DNA of 64,000 nucleotides from Nothopassalora personata (GCA_033816765.1 CM066290.1:4399376-4463375); one strand, 5' to 3'; numbered from the stretch's first letter, positions 1 through 13,136 are shown. Notes: generated from the sequence alone by a model not told the origin. Made by a program: numbers and translations.

Positions 1-1244
1 TACAATCTTACTAAGTCCCTCATACTATAGTTAACCTATATAATAGGTTCTGAACGATGTGAATCTTGTCCGGTGGGGTGGCTAAGCTGTTCTTATAGTA
101 CTAAACGGTAAGGCGTGCTATCTCCCTACATTTTAACGGACATGTAAGGTTATAGGTTCGAGTCCTAGGGGTTATTATATCTACTGAATTTATTGCTTAG
201 CCTATCGTCCGCTTTAATGTCCGCTCCATTATTCTTAATTAAAATCCTAGGTGTTATAGTACGCTATTGCTTCGGTAATTAGGGTGCCTTACTACTATCT
301 ACTAATGACCGCGCACATGTAACTTCGGTTACGGTCTTAGAGAACTCCGCTTCCTACCTTAGGTAGAGATTACTATTTAGCTACGTCCTAGTAGGAACTC
401 TTTTGCCTAATGAAAGGTCTTTATAGCTTATAAAGGCCTTATCTTTTTACTTAGGGCAAGGGTAATCCTAGCGACGGTAGTGCTATAGGTGCTGCACGCC
501 CAGCGGGTGGAGATGCTGTCTCTAAGTAAGGTAAGGACGATAATAGAGGCATCGATAATGTTATAACGATCGTTATAATATAGTAACGGAGGTAGTAATA
601 GTAATGCTACTAGTAGCGAGGTTAATAGTGTTTTGGCGCCTATGATTAGCTACGCCGTTGTAGGTACTTATGCGCTACACCGCTACTAGTAATAGGGGCG
701 TTTCCGGTCCTTTTGCTATAGGCCAATAGGAGTCCGAGAAACACCTAGTAATAATAGTACTAGGGCAGCGCCGGTAAATAGTGGACGCTTGCTCTAGCGG
801 TAGCGGCGCTAGCGGCGCTAGGCGGTAGTGCGGAGCCGGTAGAGGAGACAGTAGTACCGAACATACTATACAGCCTCTACCGATCCATGTTAGTTAAAGA
901 AAGAGGAAGGGTTTAGAACTAAAGAGGTGTTTTTATGCAGTCCTACTACTGGTTCCTTCCTGTTTTAGCATAAAAAGGATAAAAGGGAAGTCGCCTCCAT
1001 CCGAATGCGGAAGGAGAGGCATAATGGAAGTAGCGCTTAGTAGTAGCTAATTACTATGTCGTGCATACTATAATGCGCCGAGAAGAGGAGTCCTATAGTT
1101 AAAGCCTAGTACTAGTAACTATCGAGAAGAGCCACTAGTGTAGTAGGCCTACGTATCTTAAGCGTTATTATCACCTCCTAAGGTAATGCGGCTAGTGTTA
1201 GCATCTATAGTAGGCGCTAAGGAGCGTAGATCTACGCCTTCCTT
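1..1244. other. RIP-degraded sequence at the left edge, downstream of Copia relic E
   Basis: The stretch is rich in TAG and TAA on both strands, as expected of RIP. It lies beyond the 3' end of the Copia pol relic that ends near 1245 on the minus strand. I looked for a partner of the 5' LTR at 6571-6771 and found none, so the 3' LTR is outside the window, deleted, or too decayed to see. A plus-strand frame around 455-560 has gene-like codon texture before stops accumulate, and may be an antisense ORF like the one in element C. No product can be named. Confidence 0.4.
79..165 (+). other. Pol III A-box/B-box pair, tRNA-like or SINE-like relic
   Basis: TGGCTAAGCTG at 79-89 resembles a tRNA A box, and GGTTCGAGTCC at 155-165 matches the B-box consensus GGTTCGANTCC. 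The gap of about 65 bases would need a long variable arm or an intron. I could not pair an acceptor stem. It is either a decayed tRNA of the Leu/Ser type or the head of a tRNA-derived SINE. Confidence 0.3.
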
Positions 1245-4200
1245 AGCTATGTTAAGTAGCTTCACGAAGTGCTTATACTTTTATAGTAGTAGCAGCTTAG
1301 TGAGCCTATCTATAGGCATGTCGTTAGTATTAAGATACCGAATCTCGATATCTCCTCGTTAGTCTCTCTAGCGGAGCTAATAGTAATAGATGTTAACATA
1401 GCGTAGCTTAGTATTAAGCTTTTGCCCTTACTAGTTAACAAGTCGAATGGTCTAGGTGTTGTTATAGTACAGGTGTGTGCACTAGTTGAACTCGAGATAG
1501 ATCTCGGCGAAGATACGTTCCTACTAGATTAGCTCTAATGCCGCTTATAATAGGCTAAGGAGTTCGGCTTCGGTTAAGGACTTAGTAATAGTAATCTACT
1601 TAGAGGCTTTATAATCGACTAGTCCGCCGAATAGCATAAAGATCCATCCGCTAGAGCTAGTCCTATCGACGTTTATGCCGTAGGAGGCATCTAATACGCT
1701 AAAGAATTTATAGTTCTTACCGAGATGTTTAGGCTAACTGTATAGGCTAGTAATGTGCTTACTAGCGCTATATATAAGGTAGAGGTTCTTAGTCTCTAGG
1801 AGGTAGCGTAAGCACTAATCCGTAAGCTTTAGATATATGTCCGTTAGCTTAGTTAGGTACTGCGAGAGTATAGATAGGGAAAAGGCGATGTCTAGACGTA
1901 TGTGCGTTACTACGAAGTTTAGAGACCTAATACGTTATTAGTACGTAAGGATCTTTATAGCGTCTACGACGTAACCCTCGGGCACCGTCTAGTCGAGGTG
2001 TTAATCCACTAGCATATTAGTCTTGCGTGCGCTAGTGGATATGCTGAACTTAGCGGCGAGCTTCTCTATATAGTCCTCTTATAAGAGCTATAGCAGTCTC
2101 TTTTACCGGTCTGGTGTTACCTTAATTCCTAAGAACTAGGTTAGATCTCCGAGCTCGTGCATCTCGTATACGTTAAGAAGCTGTTACTTAATGTATGCCG
2201 CATAGGCCTTGTTCTTGCGATAGTAGAGCATAACTAGGTCGTCCACGTAGAAGAAGAACATAACCTTGTCGTTATAATAGATGCACTTAGAGTCTAATAG
2301 GGGAACTAGGCCTAAAGAGGAGAGCGTTGTAGTAAGGGAGTTATACTAAAGGAGAGGGGATTCCTTAAGTCCGTAGAGAGCCTTAACTAGTTTAAGAGCA
2401 TAGCTAGATCTATCCGATAGTCGGTCGATTCTAGGAGGTGGTTGTAGGTATATAGTGTACGGTAGGTCCGAATTTAGAAAGGCATTCATAACATTAAACT
2501 ATTCAGCTTCTAGGTCGAAGCTCGCGGCTATAGCATAGTAGAGGCGGAACATGCTTACTAGCAGTATAGCGGCGTATATATCTAAGTATATGCCCTATAG
2601 ATCGCCTCTTACGCATAGCCGGGCCTTGAAGCTCTTTAGCATACTATACTCATCTAGCTTATACTTATACACCTACTTTAGCGGTAGTGGTGGCTGAAGT
2701 TCCTCCTCTTCTTACTAAGCATTATAATCCTTCTCTTACTAAGTTGCCTATTTGAATGTGCTAGTAGAGATTACCTTAGTAAACTCCTTAGCTATAGCTT
2801 TACGCTATTGTTAGGCGAAGCGGTGCTTCATAGCGGCACGGTAGTTTAGAGGTTCGGGTGGAAGGTTATCGCGGTACATCGACGTAATGGTGTTAACACG
2901 GCGTAGAGGAGAGAAGTCGCGTGTGCGTTCGGATCGAAGGACATCGTAGTACTTACGGCCTAGATAACGAGGTCTCTAGCGGATGCCCGCTATCTAGCTA
3001 ATAATAACGTTAGCAACCATAATATTGTGTAGAGTATAGTAGAAGTAGGCCGTTCTAAGTCTCTTACCGGATCCGGTGAGGGCGTAATTAGTGTTAGCGG
3101 AAAAGTTATCTATTTAGCTAAGTTCTTCGAAGGGGATTGTAGGCGGAGCGGTAGCGACATTTAAAGTCGTCGAAGCATCTACTATAAGCTCCTTACGATC
3201 TTCCTCTATAAGGGCATCTATTAACTGCTATTATAGTGTGTTAATGTACTGTTGTTTAGACGCGTTACTGTTGTTTACCGCGTTATTGTTATAGTTAGAG
3301 TTCTCTATACTCTTATTAGTCGCTAGTTCGACCCCGGATTTGACCTAGTCTCGTAAAAGTGTAGGGGTTATAGCGTCATTTATTAATAGCTAATTAAGTA
3401 GCTAGAAACTGCTATCACCTTTAGGTTAGTTAAATGTTGCTAGCGCTTAGTGTTGTGGCTAGTGTAGTTTATGCCTAAGCAGTAATTGTTAATAGGCGTG
3501 TTAACGAGGATTTTAATAGAGCGGCTACTATTAAGCCTATTCTTCTACCCCCTCGGCCTATACTATGTCCTACTTATAGTAAGCTACATACAGGTCGTAG
3601 TACTGTTTAGGCTCTTTAGCCGGTTCTACTATTGCGATGTTCTTAATAGGGGTTAAGTAACTAGTAGTAAGAATTGATGGGTCGTAGAACGTAGTCTTAT
3701 TAAAGAGGACGTCCTTTACCCGTATAACCCTATCTTTCGATAGGTCCTACACCCTATAGATGTTAGTAGAGTCGTAGCCTACAAGGTATCCGATAAGTGC
3801 TCGTTCTTTAAGCTTCTTAGTCTTACCTAGTTAAGTAGTGCCATAAATGTACACGTAGGCTAGGCAGCCGTACACTACTATATAGCCCACATTTAGTACC
3901 CTACCTATTGCTAATTCGAAGGGAGTCTTCTAGCCTTTTGATTAGATTAGTAACCGCTAGAGAATGTAGACGGTAGCTACTATGCATTTATTCTAGAGCT
4001 TTTTAGGTAGGCGAGCATAAATGCGGATTGTACGAGACATCGTAATAATGACGCCGCCCGCTCGTTCTACTAGGTCCTAGTTAGACGCGTAGTTAGTAGT
4101 GTTATGCCACTTAATTTAATTGTTATTAATGGTTAAGCGGAAGGCTGTGCTAATGGCTGCTTTATTATCGCTATAGAAGTAAACAAACCTGCGCCTAATG

Positions 4201-4500
4201 AAATTAATAAAGCTAAGTAGGCTGTTAAAGCAAGCTAATACTAATGGTTGGTCCCTATTCTTAATGGTGAATTGAAAGTGCCTATAGGTATCTAAATCGT
4301 AGAAATAAACTAGGTAACGATCACTATTGTATACTAGTGTAAACTTAGCTAAATCCATGGCTACGTGCCTATAGGGAGTCATTGCTCTAATTGGCTTAGT
4401 CCTATTAAACACTTTGTGTGCCTTAGCTAGGCTATATGCTCTATAATGTGCAGTGAGGGGTGCCTTAGGTGCATTAGGGTTAATAACCACCCCCTTAACT
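1245..4500 (-). pseudogene. Copia pol relic (integrase, RT, RNase H) of element E
   Basis: On the minus strand the longest open piece (4116-4490, 124 codons) reads as a Copia integrase core. It has a conserved motif with AMDLAKF, which holds the first catalytic Asp, and later YSDN, which holds the second. RT follows; its catalytic motif YVDD is at 2238-2249 in the context FFFYVDDLV. Near 1260-1345 the frame reads like the Copia RNase H end, with the motif TNDMPIDRLTK. Many TAG and TAA codons interrupt it, most explained by CAG, CAA or TGG changed by RIP. The unit cannot make a functional polyprotein. Exact ends are approximate. Confidence 0.75.
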
Positions 4501-5399
4501 CTAAACGGAAGCTAGTTAATGCGTTTAGCGCTAATATAGCCGAAGATTTAGTACTACTAGCGGCCTAAGAGCTTACGGTGTTTAATAGGGGTCCTACTAG
4601 ACGTTACTGTACCTTTAGTGCCCCCTATGCTATTCATTACTACTATAACGGTACGGTCGCCGTTAGAGTCCTAAATAGGCGGTGTTTAGATAGTATTACC
4701 CTTGCCAATTGTGCTAATAAAGTGCGCTGTACGCTGCTTCTTAGTAATCTTTAGTAGGATGCTCCTATTATTGCTCGATAGCTATTTATAGACTATCTCT
4801 AACTGAGGCGGTGTAACTACCTTAAAGAAGGGGATTGTGCTAGTAGGGCGGTGTAGGTCTATTAATTTCTTGTTATTATAATAGACTGAATTAGTGCGTC
4901 CGTACTACTAAAGTCTAGCCGTCTCTATACATGAGTAGGAGATAACGTTTACATAAAAGCCTAGGCAATAGGCTACATCTAATAGGGTAAATAGTATCCC
5001 CTCTATCTTTATACGAACCTTACCTAATGCGGCAATAGGGAATGTCGTGGTTCCGGCTTAGATTAATAATGTAGTTAGGCGCTCTATAATGAATTCTACG
5101 CCCTACTAGTTATAGTAATTAATTACATAGGTGTCCTAGCAGTTGTCGTATACCTAGCAATCCCTAAAGTTAAAGCTCAATTGGCTTATCGAGCTCGAAA
5201 GGACAGTGAGACTAGTGAAGCCGTGCGGTGCGGCCTTACCCTTAGTAATTGCCTTATCTTATTCCTTATCCGTACGCCCATTACGGTTCAATACGCCTAG
5301 TAAGCGTTCACTATCATCGCCTAAGCAGTAATTGATAAAGTGCTTCTAGCACTTCTTCTACTACTTAGAGCGCTAATCCTTTAATAGACGCTTCTTAGG

Positions 5400-6503
5400 G
5401 TTAACTACATCGCATAAATAGAGGTTCTTATAATAACTCTCCTTAGGCTCGCCGGTGATGTTCTAGTAGCCGCTTAGCTTATTACTGCTCTTATTGTCCT
5501 TATTGCTACGGTCACGGCTCTTGTTACCGCGGCTACGGCTACGCGTGTTATTATTGTTCCTACCCCCTATGCCTACTATAGGTGCTAGGGTCGGTAGGAC
5601 TTCTAGAGGATCGTGTTCGGCTAATAGCTCGCCTACGAAGGTTATAAAGACTAATCGACCGCTATTAGTAACTAGGGTAGTATCGCGTATCTATTCGAGG
5701 TATCGCTTAGTAAGTTTGCTAAGAGAGAGCTTATTACGCTTCTACTCGTTATATAGTAATGCTCTATAGGTAGGAGCTTACTTCTACTATATTACAAGTA
5801 AGAAGTGTCGTACTAGGTCTCCGTACTTAGCGTAGTTACAATCTAGCATCTTAGTCTATAATACTAGCTAGTCTAAGCACTAGTCGTTAATCCTTCGGGC
5901 TTAGCTCTTCTAAAGCCTATTTAGCTCTAGTGTAAGTTGTCGCTTACGTAGCATGTCGTCTAGTCCATACTATGTCTTTAGAGCCTAGTACTTGCCTCTA
6001 AGAGTGCGTTTCCTATGCATAAGCTCTTAGCCTAGCTCCGTAGTAGTACGGATTAGGTAGGTGACTAGTTTAGACCTTACTGCGGTAAAGATGTCATACA
6101 TCCGCTACCTACGCTTAGCGTCCGACTAACGGAGCTTAATAAGCTCTTTATCTACTGCCGTAGCGTCTTTAGTAGTGTATGCTAATTGGATCTATTCGAA
6201 CGTTAAGAACACCGGCTCTACTAGCTCGGCGATAGTGTCGTTCGGATCCACATACTTCTAGATGTTTAGAGACTTAGCGTAGAGCTCTAACTAACGGTTA
6301 AACTTGTCCTATTAGTTATGACTCTTAAGAACGATAGTAGCGTGCGGCAAAGTACCGGTACTACCGGGTGTCTCGGTAGTCGCTATAACGGTATTGATGG
6401 GCCTAATGAAAGTTCCTATAGGTCTACCAGGGTCACTGCACTGCTGTACAATAGTTATTAATGGGATAATGATGGATCCTACTAGTTTTTGATAACGATG
6501 CAA
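5400..6503 (-). pseudogene. Copia gag relic of element E
   Basis: A minus-strand frame starts with ATG at 6503 and stays open for 63 codons. It then continues through RIP stops with motifs such as LKSHN, ELYAKSLN and ELVEPVF, typical of fungal Copia gag proteins. It lies directly after the 5' LTR and primer-site region and upstream of the integrase, as expected. No clear zinc knuckle was located. The plus-strand open frame at 5494-5769 is a shadow of this region. Confidence 0.6.
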
Positions 6504-6570
6504 AATCTGCTCTAGGGCTTCGTTTTGTGTAGCAAACGTTAGTAAGCGCCTATCGGGCTCATAACTATCA

Positions 6571-6771
6571 CGTTACAAGTGGTTAGAAGTTATGAAATGG
6601 GCTCATAAAGGTGTTTCAAAAGTAGATAGTAGATTGTATGTGTCTAAGCTAGAATTGAAGGGGCTGCTTATAAAAAGGCTGTAGGTGACTAATTAATGTC
6701 ACCTGATTCTTAGCGGCTACTGCCTTAGGTTTAATTGGGCTGCAGCGCCGATGCACGCTTAGATCGTGACA
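6571..6771 (-). repeat. 5' LTR of Copia element E
   Basis: On the minus strand it begins TGTCACGATC and runs about 201 bases to a site followed by TGATAGTTATGAGCCCG. That resembles the primer-binding region of Copia element C (GGTTATAAGCCCGGG). CpA and TpG are common here, unlike the AT-rich flank. The inner boundary is approximate because the partner LTR is missing. Confidence 0.5.
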
Positions 6772-7088
6772 TAATTTAGCTATAGCCTATTAGACCTAAG
6801 GGAGTATATTAAACCTACGGTATAAGGCTATATTACGTTATAATAAGCTAATTGTTTAGTAAACAATTTACCTACTTTTAGGCTTATATATTAGGTAGCC
6901 TATAGATAACGAATTAAAGCTATCTATCTTTTAATAGTATATTACGCGTTATAGTATTAATTAGTAAGCTAGTTATTTATGTAAATTATTTATTTACTTA
7001 CTTAGGCTTATATATTAATTAGTTAAAGGACCTATTTAAAGTAGATAGTATATTATATCTATCTATCTAAGTATAAGGGTAGGCTAGT
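6772..7088. other. AT-rich spacer
   Basis: Very AT-rich sequence with short TATTTA and ATCTATCT runs and almost no CpA or TpG. No frame, RNA gene or LTR was recognised. It is the left flank of the D-old insertion and ends in CTAGT at 7084-7088. Confidence 0.6.
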
Positions 7089-7220
7089 AATGTCTACTAA
7101 CTACCCTATGTAGGCCTGTCTGAGTTGTAGTAGTATAGAGCGGCGCTTATATAAGTAGGGGTATTTGCCGGTCCCGGGACCGTGAAATTAGGTCACGTAA
7201 CGAGCAGCGTAGTAGCTAGA
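7089..7220 (-). repeat. Left LTR fragment of D-old, cut by element A1
   Basis: It matches the first 132 bases of the D-young left LTR (39184-39315), with CpA/TpG changes such as TGTCTACC to TGTCTACT, and then stops exactly where A1 begins. The rest of the LTR does not resume on the far side of A1. It contains the conserved GGTCCCGGGACC palindrome core. Confidence 0.85.
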
Positions 7221-7624
7221 TGTTACGGAATAATTCCTATAGACCCTAGAATTATAACGATAAGACAAACACGTAACTTATCCTACCTAAGCGCTTAGAC
7301 TTAGAGCGATTAGACTGCTTATACTTAGACTAATTAGACTGCTTATGCTTAGAATAATTAGACTAATTACCGAGATCTACGAATCTCCTTTATATTTAGG
7401 AACGCTAAGAACCCCTTATAGCTTTAAGGCGTTTAACTCACTATTTAATATTACTGTTTAGAATATACTACAACCTAACCTCTACCTTACTACTACTTAG
7501 TCTTTATAAGACAAGATAGCTACTACTTTATTACTCTCCCTCGACTTCCTATCGGCCCGAGAATAAACCCGATTGAGCTTATCTTCTTAACTTGTAATAT
7601 TATTAGGTTATACTAAACCTAATA
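7221..7624 (+). repeat. 5' LTR of A1 with internal short tandem repeats
   Basis: It pairs with 13693-14096, with equal length (404) and mostly CpA/TpG differences. It includes an imperfect tandem motif around 7308-7370 built on GATTAGACTGCTTATACTTA. Its first half or so is shared with the A2 LTRs, but the second half is different sequence. Confidence 0.9.
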
Positions 7625-7639
7625 GCTTTAAACGCCCTC

Positions 7640-8470
7640 TACGATAGGAGACTAATAGAGTAAACGGGGAATACCCGCCCCTAGTAAAGTAAGTAGAGCC
7701 CGACGACCTTAGACCGCGAACGATGCTATTAATGCCTTAGCTACTTATATAGATAACGACACCCTTAAGGTTAGTAAGCTAGAATACTACTATAGCGACC
7801 GAGACAAGTTCGATACTTAGGTCTCTTAGATAGATATATACTTCTTATTTAACTCTATGCCTAAGAACCTTAAGCCTATCTTTACTACTACCTTTTTAAG
7901 AGGACGAGTAGATTCCTACTGCCGTTCGTATTATTTAGCATTTAACCTAGAAGACATCTACTACCGAATATGCTACTAAATTCTAGGAATACGCGTAACT
8001 CACCGATTAGGACGACGAAGCACTTTAAGTTATATACCGGAGAGGACTAAAGGAGCATGTTAAGGACGAGTTAATAAGGGACGGTCGGAAGATCGATAGC
8101 TTAGGCGACCTTGTTAGAGTTACGATTAATCTTAACGATAAGCTCTACGAGAGAGCTATAGAACGACGATACGACTCTAAAGTATCCGGAAAGGCTAGAT
8201 ATATACCGGGCTATAATAACCGTAATAGACGCTTCTACGATAACTATAATAATAAGCCTAGGGACAAACCGTACTACGGACTATGGCTAATCGAACTCGA
8301 CGTTACCAAGAAAGGTCGTAAGATTAGGAACAGTAACGGGAATAGAGCATCCCAGAGTTCGAAAGAAATACGAACTTACTACGGATATAGTAAACCTAAC
8401 TACCTAGTAAGGGACTGCCGCGGTAAGAATATAGTGTGCCGCGAACAGTTTAACATAATATAACCCCGAA
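7640..8470 (+). pseudogene. Gag relic of A1
   Basis: Plus-strand frame with gag-like motifs (YFLFNSMP and neighbours) and a zinc knuckle near 8370-8420. The knuckle reads YYGYSKPNYLVRDC, so the expected C-x2-C-x4-H-x4-C has its first two Cys and its His changed to Tyr by TGC-to-TAC and CAC-to-TAC, which are RIP changes. The homologous A2 knuckle is at 25309-25365. TAG and TAA interrupt the frame throughout. Confidence 0.7.
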
Positions 8471-9559
8471 CTAGTAAATCTAAGAGTAGCGTTAGATCTT
8501 AAGGAGATACCAACTATACTCGGAGAGTAGGGGAGAGAGCTAGTAACGGAAGCACGACGCCTCTCCTAGACCCCTTAGAAGGACGAGGAGGATACTATAG
8601 GTAGGTAATAGTAGTTATTCTATTTAATGTAAAGAACTAACTACGACAGTTTAATATATAATATAAAGAGTCGACTACGAGATCGAATCCGAGTCTTAAA
8701 ATAGTTATAGAAGCCTTTATTAGCGATTCTATTACTAAGACTCGTGTTAAGTTTACTACGCCGCGAAGTTAGGCGTAGGGTATTAGCCTTAATAACTAAG
8801 AGGAACCCTAGGAGCGACGTATAGGTAAAACGCTACGCTCCGAGAAGTAGACATCGACGAATCCTACTTTAATAACGATAAAGGCGATAAAGAAAACTAA
8901 GACCTAGGATAGAACGGATCGTAGTTACCGGAACTATAGGAAGAAAGTTAAGAAACTACCGGGCTAGATACTATCGAAGAAGATTAGGATCCGGAAGAAT
9001 TAAGCGAAGAAGATTCCTCCGAAGGAGAAGAGAGCGATACTAACGACGATAATAAACAACTAATCTTTACGATTAATATACCTAAGAAATGATATAATAT
9101 AATCGTACACCTATAAAGAAGGCACGAGGAATTCCTACCTAAGATAGGCGGACGAAGGATACTATACTCTATTAAGTTTAATAAGACACTCGACATACTA
9201 CGAGGCATAGCCTAGGGATACCTACTTATAGAAACAACCGAGAATCTAGTAACCGCTATTATAGAACGACTACCGATAGGGAGCCAAATAATAGGAACCG
9301 GATATCTTATACCGTTAGGAACATTTATATCGAATGAATTACATAACGTAGTGTAACACGCACGCGTACTCTACTTAGAAACGTAGAAGATCTAGGAACT
9401 TTACCGAATATAGGTACGGATATAGAAAGGCTCGCGCTAGGTTTAAGCGGAGGCCTCGAGATACGAAGCACGACGTTCTATATACGAATAGGGAAAAGGA
9501 TTAACTCCCTAGGAATAAGCGACCGAAGGGAGTTATATAACATAGAAAAGGCTTAAGTA

Positions 9560-12500
9560 TTGCTAACGACAATAGTGTTTCGAACTAAGATTATCGTTAA
9601 CGGGCATAAGATAGATGCTATAATAGATTCCGGAGTAAGCGGGAACTTTACCTCCGAATCATTTATTATAAGACATAGGATCGCTACCTATAAGAAGAAA
9701 GAGGGTTATAAATTAATCGCGGTAGACGGATTATCCTTACCTAGTATAGAGCGCGAGACGATACCGCTACTACTTACTATCTAATAGTACTACGAGGAGA
9801 TTATCTTAGATGTTACTAACATAGCTAGTTATAACATCGTACTAGGTATACCTTAGTTAAAAAAGCATAATCTAGTAATCGACTAGAGAAGAGGAGTACT
9901 TACATTTAGGGAATACGACCACGTTATCGACATTTAGCCTACGTAGCGGTAGCGTTCGCTAGTAGATAAGGTAAAGAGACAGCTAAATAGGATATAGCTT
10001 ACGCCGAATAGAAGGATAGAAGAACTACCTTCGACCGGGATAGATACTAGCGTAGGGCCGCCGGGTTACGAAGTTACTAGTAGTAATAGAAGTAACGTAC
10101 TATCGAAGGATACTAACATCTTAGAGTTAAGTATTCCTAAAGAGTATCGTAAGTAGTCGCGACTCTTTAAAGAGGAAAGAGGTAAGGATGCCTTACCTAA
10201 GCACTAACTATAGAATTATAAGATAAACATTTAGCTAGGGAAAGAGCCTCTATAGGGACCCCTATATTAAATGTCTAAGAAAGAGCTATAGACCCTACGA
10301 GAATAGCTAAAGGAGAAGCTAGCTAAAGGATAGATAAGAAGATCTACCTTAAGTGTAGGAACTCTATATATGTTCGTTCTAAAAGTAAACGGGAAGTTAC
10401 GACTCGTATAAGACTATAGGAAGTTAAACGAGATTACGATTAAGAACCGATACCCGCTACCTAATATCGAAGAAGTATAAGATAGATTAACCAGATTAGA
10501 CTAGTACACGAAAATTAACTTACGAGATGCCTTCTACGCTATACGGATAGTAGAAGGAGAAGAATAGAAAACTGCTTTTAGAATAAGATACGGACTTTAC
10601 GAATTCTTAGTTATACTAATAGGATTAACTAACGTACCCGTATCCTATTAGGACCTTATTAAAGAAACACTTAGGGACCTACTCGATATATACGTTATCG
10701 CTTATATAGACGACATATTAGTCTACACGAAAGGATCCCTTTAGAATTACATAAAGTAAGTCTAGGACGTATTCGAACGACTTACGCGTTTAGGATTTAA
10801 GATAGTACCCGAGAAATGCAAATTCCATAAGAAAGAAGTTAAATTCTTGGGCTTTATTATTAGCACTATAGGGATAACGATCGACCCTACGAAGACATAG
10901 TTAATTAGAGAATAGCTAGAACTAAAAACAGTTAAGGACGTACAATTATTTCTTAGACTAGCGAACTATAACCGGAAATTTATTAAGGACTACGTAAAGA
11001 TAACAGTACTAATAACGATACTTATAAGAAAAGACGTTACCTAGAAATAGGGAGAGGAACAGATTAAAGCGTTTAAGAAACTTAAGGAATAATGTGCTTT
11101 AGCCCCTACGCTTCGACTATTCGATAGTAGTAAGGAAGTCTACATCGAGACCGATACGTCTAATATAGCAATAGGCGCGTGTCTAACATAGACACACGAT
11201 AGGTAGAGACACCTAGTAGCCTATTACTCCCGGAAAATAACTATAGCGGAATAGAACTACGACATCTATAATAAAGAGCTTCTAGCCATTGTTACTACTA
11301 TATAACATTAGAGAGTATATGTCGAGGGCCTACCGAAGTTAACGATTCTTTCGGACTATAAGAATCTTACGTACTTTACGACGACGAAAGAACTTACCCG
11401 AAGGCAAGCCCGCTAGTCGGAGCTACTAGGACAGTATAAGTTCGAAATTAAATATACTCTAGGACGAGAGAATAGCCGCGCCGACGCGCTAAGCCGAAGA
11501 AGCGACTATATAGAAGGAAAAGAACTAGTGTAACATAAAGTACTAAAGACGAACCCTAACGGAAGTCTTAGCGCTAACATAAGAGAATTTAATAACATCG
11601 TACGGATATTAGGCGATAAGAACGAGTAATTCCCTATATCGTAAGGAAAATACTAGGTACTAAAGGATCGAGAAGAAGAATATATACGATAATATTACGA
11701 CGGACTAACTTATAGGCACCCTAGAACTTTAAAGATAATAGACCTAATATAACGTAGCTTCTTATTCCTATAGATAAGACTTAAGGTGTTACGCTATATT
11801 AAACAATACGTACACTACTAACGAAATAAGGCTACGAGACATATAAAATACGGTTACCTATAGTTTAGGACACTACCGACGAAACAATAGGACGAAGTTA
11901 TAATAGACTTTATTACGAAACTCCTACCGTTAAGAGACTAAGTTACGAAACAACTATACGACATAATACTAGTTATAGTTAATAGACTTACGAAATACGT
12001 ACACTTTATTCCTATATTAGAAACATATAATGTAGAGTAGCTCGGATACCTCGTACTAGATAGACTTATCCGATACTACGGATTCCCTTAAACGTTTATA
12101 ACGGATAGAGATAAGCTATTTACATCGAACTACTAGAAAACGCTTATAGGAACGATTAGAATAAGACATAAGCTATCTATAGTATATTATCTAGAAATAC
12201 ACGGATAAACGGAGAGGATAAATTAAACACTCGAGTAATACCTACGACACTACATTAACTACGCATAAGACAACTAGGTTTCATTACTGCTAATAGCGTA
12301 GATTGCACTAAATAACTATAAATCGAAGATAACTTTAACGACACTATTCTATACGAACTTTAGTAAAGATCCTAACCTATTTAGAACACCTAGATCCTAC
12401 CTATAAGCTAAAAGAGCAATTATAACGACGGACACTCTTAAGGAAGTGTATAAAGAAACACGTAAGGCGATCGAAGATGTATAACATAAACTGTCTTAGT

Positions 12501-12900
12501 AACGGTAAGACACGAGAAAAATAGTACCTCTACTAAAGGAGGGGGATAAGGTCTATCTCCTTATAAAAAACTTAAGAATAAGAAGATAGACTAAGAAACT
12601 AGATTACGTTAAGGTCGGACTATTTTCCATCGATAAAGTTATAGGACTAGTTAATTACCGCCTACGACTACTACTAGACTTAAAAATCTACCAAGTCTTC
12701 TATATCTCTAAGTTAGAACCCGTAGACGCCGAAACACCCTACTAGGAAAGCTTCCATTTCGAACTAGAAGTAGAAAACGAATTTAAGATCGAAAAAATCC
12801 TAGATAAGAAAGGTTAGCGATACCTTATTAAGTAGAAGGGATACGACGAATTAGAAAATACCTAGGAACTAAAACAAAACCTATAAAACTATTAGTAAAA
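9560..12900 (+). pseudogene. Pol relic of A1: protease, RT, RNase H, integrase, chromodomain
   Basis: The protease motif AIIDSGVSGNF lies in the one open piece (9560-9784). RT follows; its catalytic YIDD is at 10703-10714 in the context AYIDDILVYTKG. RNase H and the integrase come next. The end (about 12740-12900) reads as a chromodomain with KILDKKG, RYLIK and KGYDELENT, which places it in the chromovirus clade of Ty3/Gypsy. In-frame stops are TAG or TAA. The same region in A2 (52285-55200) is closely similar and easy to align. Confidence 0.8.
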
Positions 12901-12967
12901 GATCCGATAATACTAAAAATAGGTCCGCCGATATAACTAACGATAATCGATCTCTCGGCCGACGAGC

Positions 12968-13040
12968 GACTAGGGTAGGAATCAAACCTACGACCTTAAG
13001 AGTATAGATAGCTTACGCTCTACTACTAAGCTACCTAGCC
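12968..13040 (-). tRNA. tRNA-like gene captured in A1, antisense, degraded
   Basis: The minus strand gives a 73-nt cloverleaf-like sequence. The acceptor stem is GGCTAGG with CCTAGTC, the D arm is GCTT and GAGC, and the T arm is GTAGG-TTTGATT-CCTAC. A-box-like TAGCTTAGTAGTA and B-box-like GGTTTGATTCC are present. The copy in A2 reads GGTTCAATTCC in the B box, so the shared ancestor probably had a perfect GGTTCGATTCC. The anticodon arm does not fold convincingly in either copy, so no amino acid is assigned. It lies between the chromodomain and the 3' LTR. Confidence 0.6.
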
Positions 13041-13136
13041 GATTAATAAGAATAGGGACATAACTTATAAATAAATACCCTAATAAGTCTCTACCCCTAG
13101 GGACTCGCCCTAAGGCTCCGCTCTAGAAAGCGCCGC

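Larger units (their letters stand above)
1245..6771 (-). mobile_element. Copia-type LTR retrotransposon E, degraded, 3' LTR not found
   Basis: Reading on the minus strand, a 5' LTR (6571-6771) is followed by a primer-site-like sequence with TTATGAGCCCG, a gag frame, an integrase core, a Copia-type RT with YVDD, and an RNase H end near 1245. The order gag-integrase-RT-RNase H is diagnostic of Ty1/Copia. CpA and TpG survive in places, so RIP is less complete than in elements A, B and D-old. It lies outside the D-old nest. No TSD can be checked because the 3' LTR is missing. Confidence 0.8.

Noticed and set aside
7308..7370. CRISPR-like spaced repeats
   Set aside because: Short imperfect tandem units inside an LTR of a eukaryotic retroelement; no constant repeat with unique spacers.
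12968..13040. Assigning an amino acid to the captured tRNA
   Set aside because: The middle 24 nt do not fold into a standard anticodon arm with T33 in either copy, so any anticodon would be a guess.
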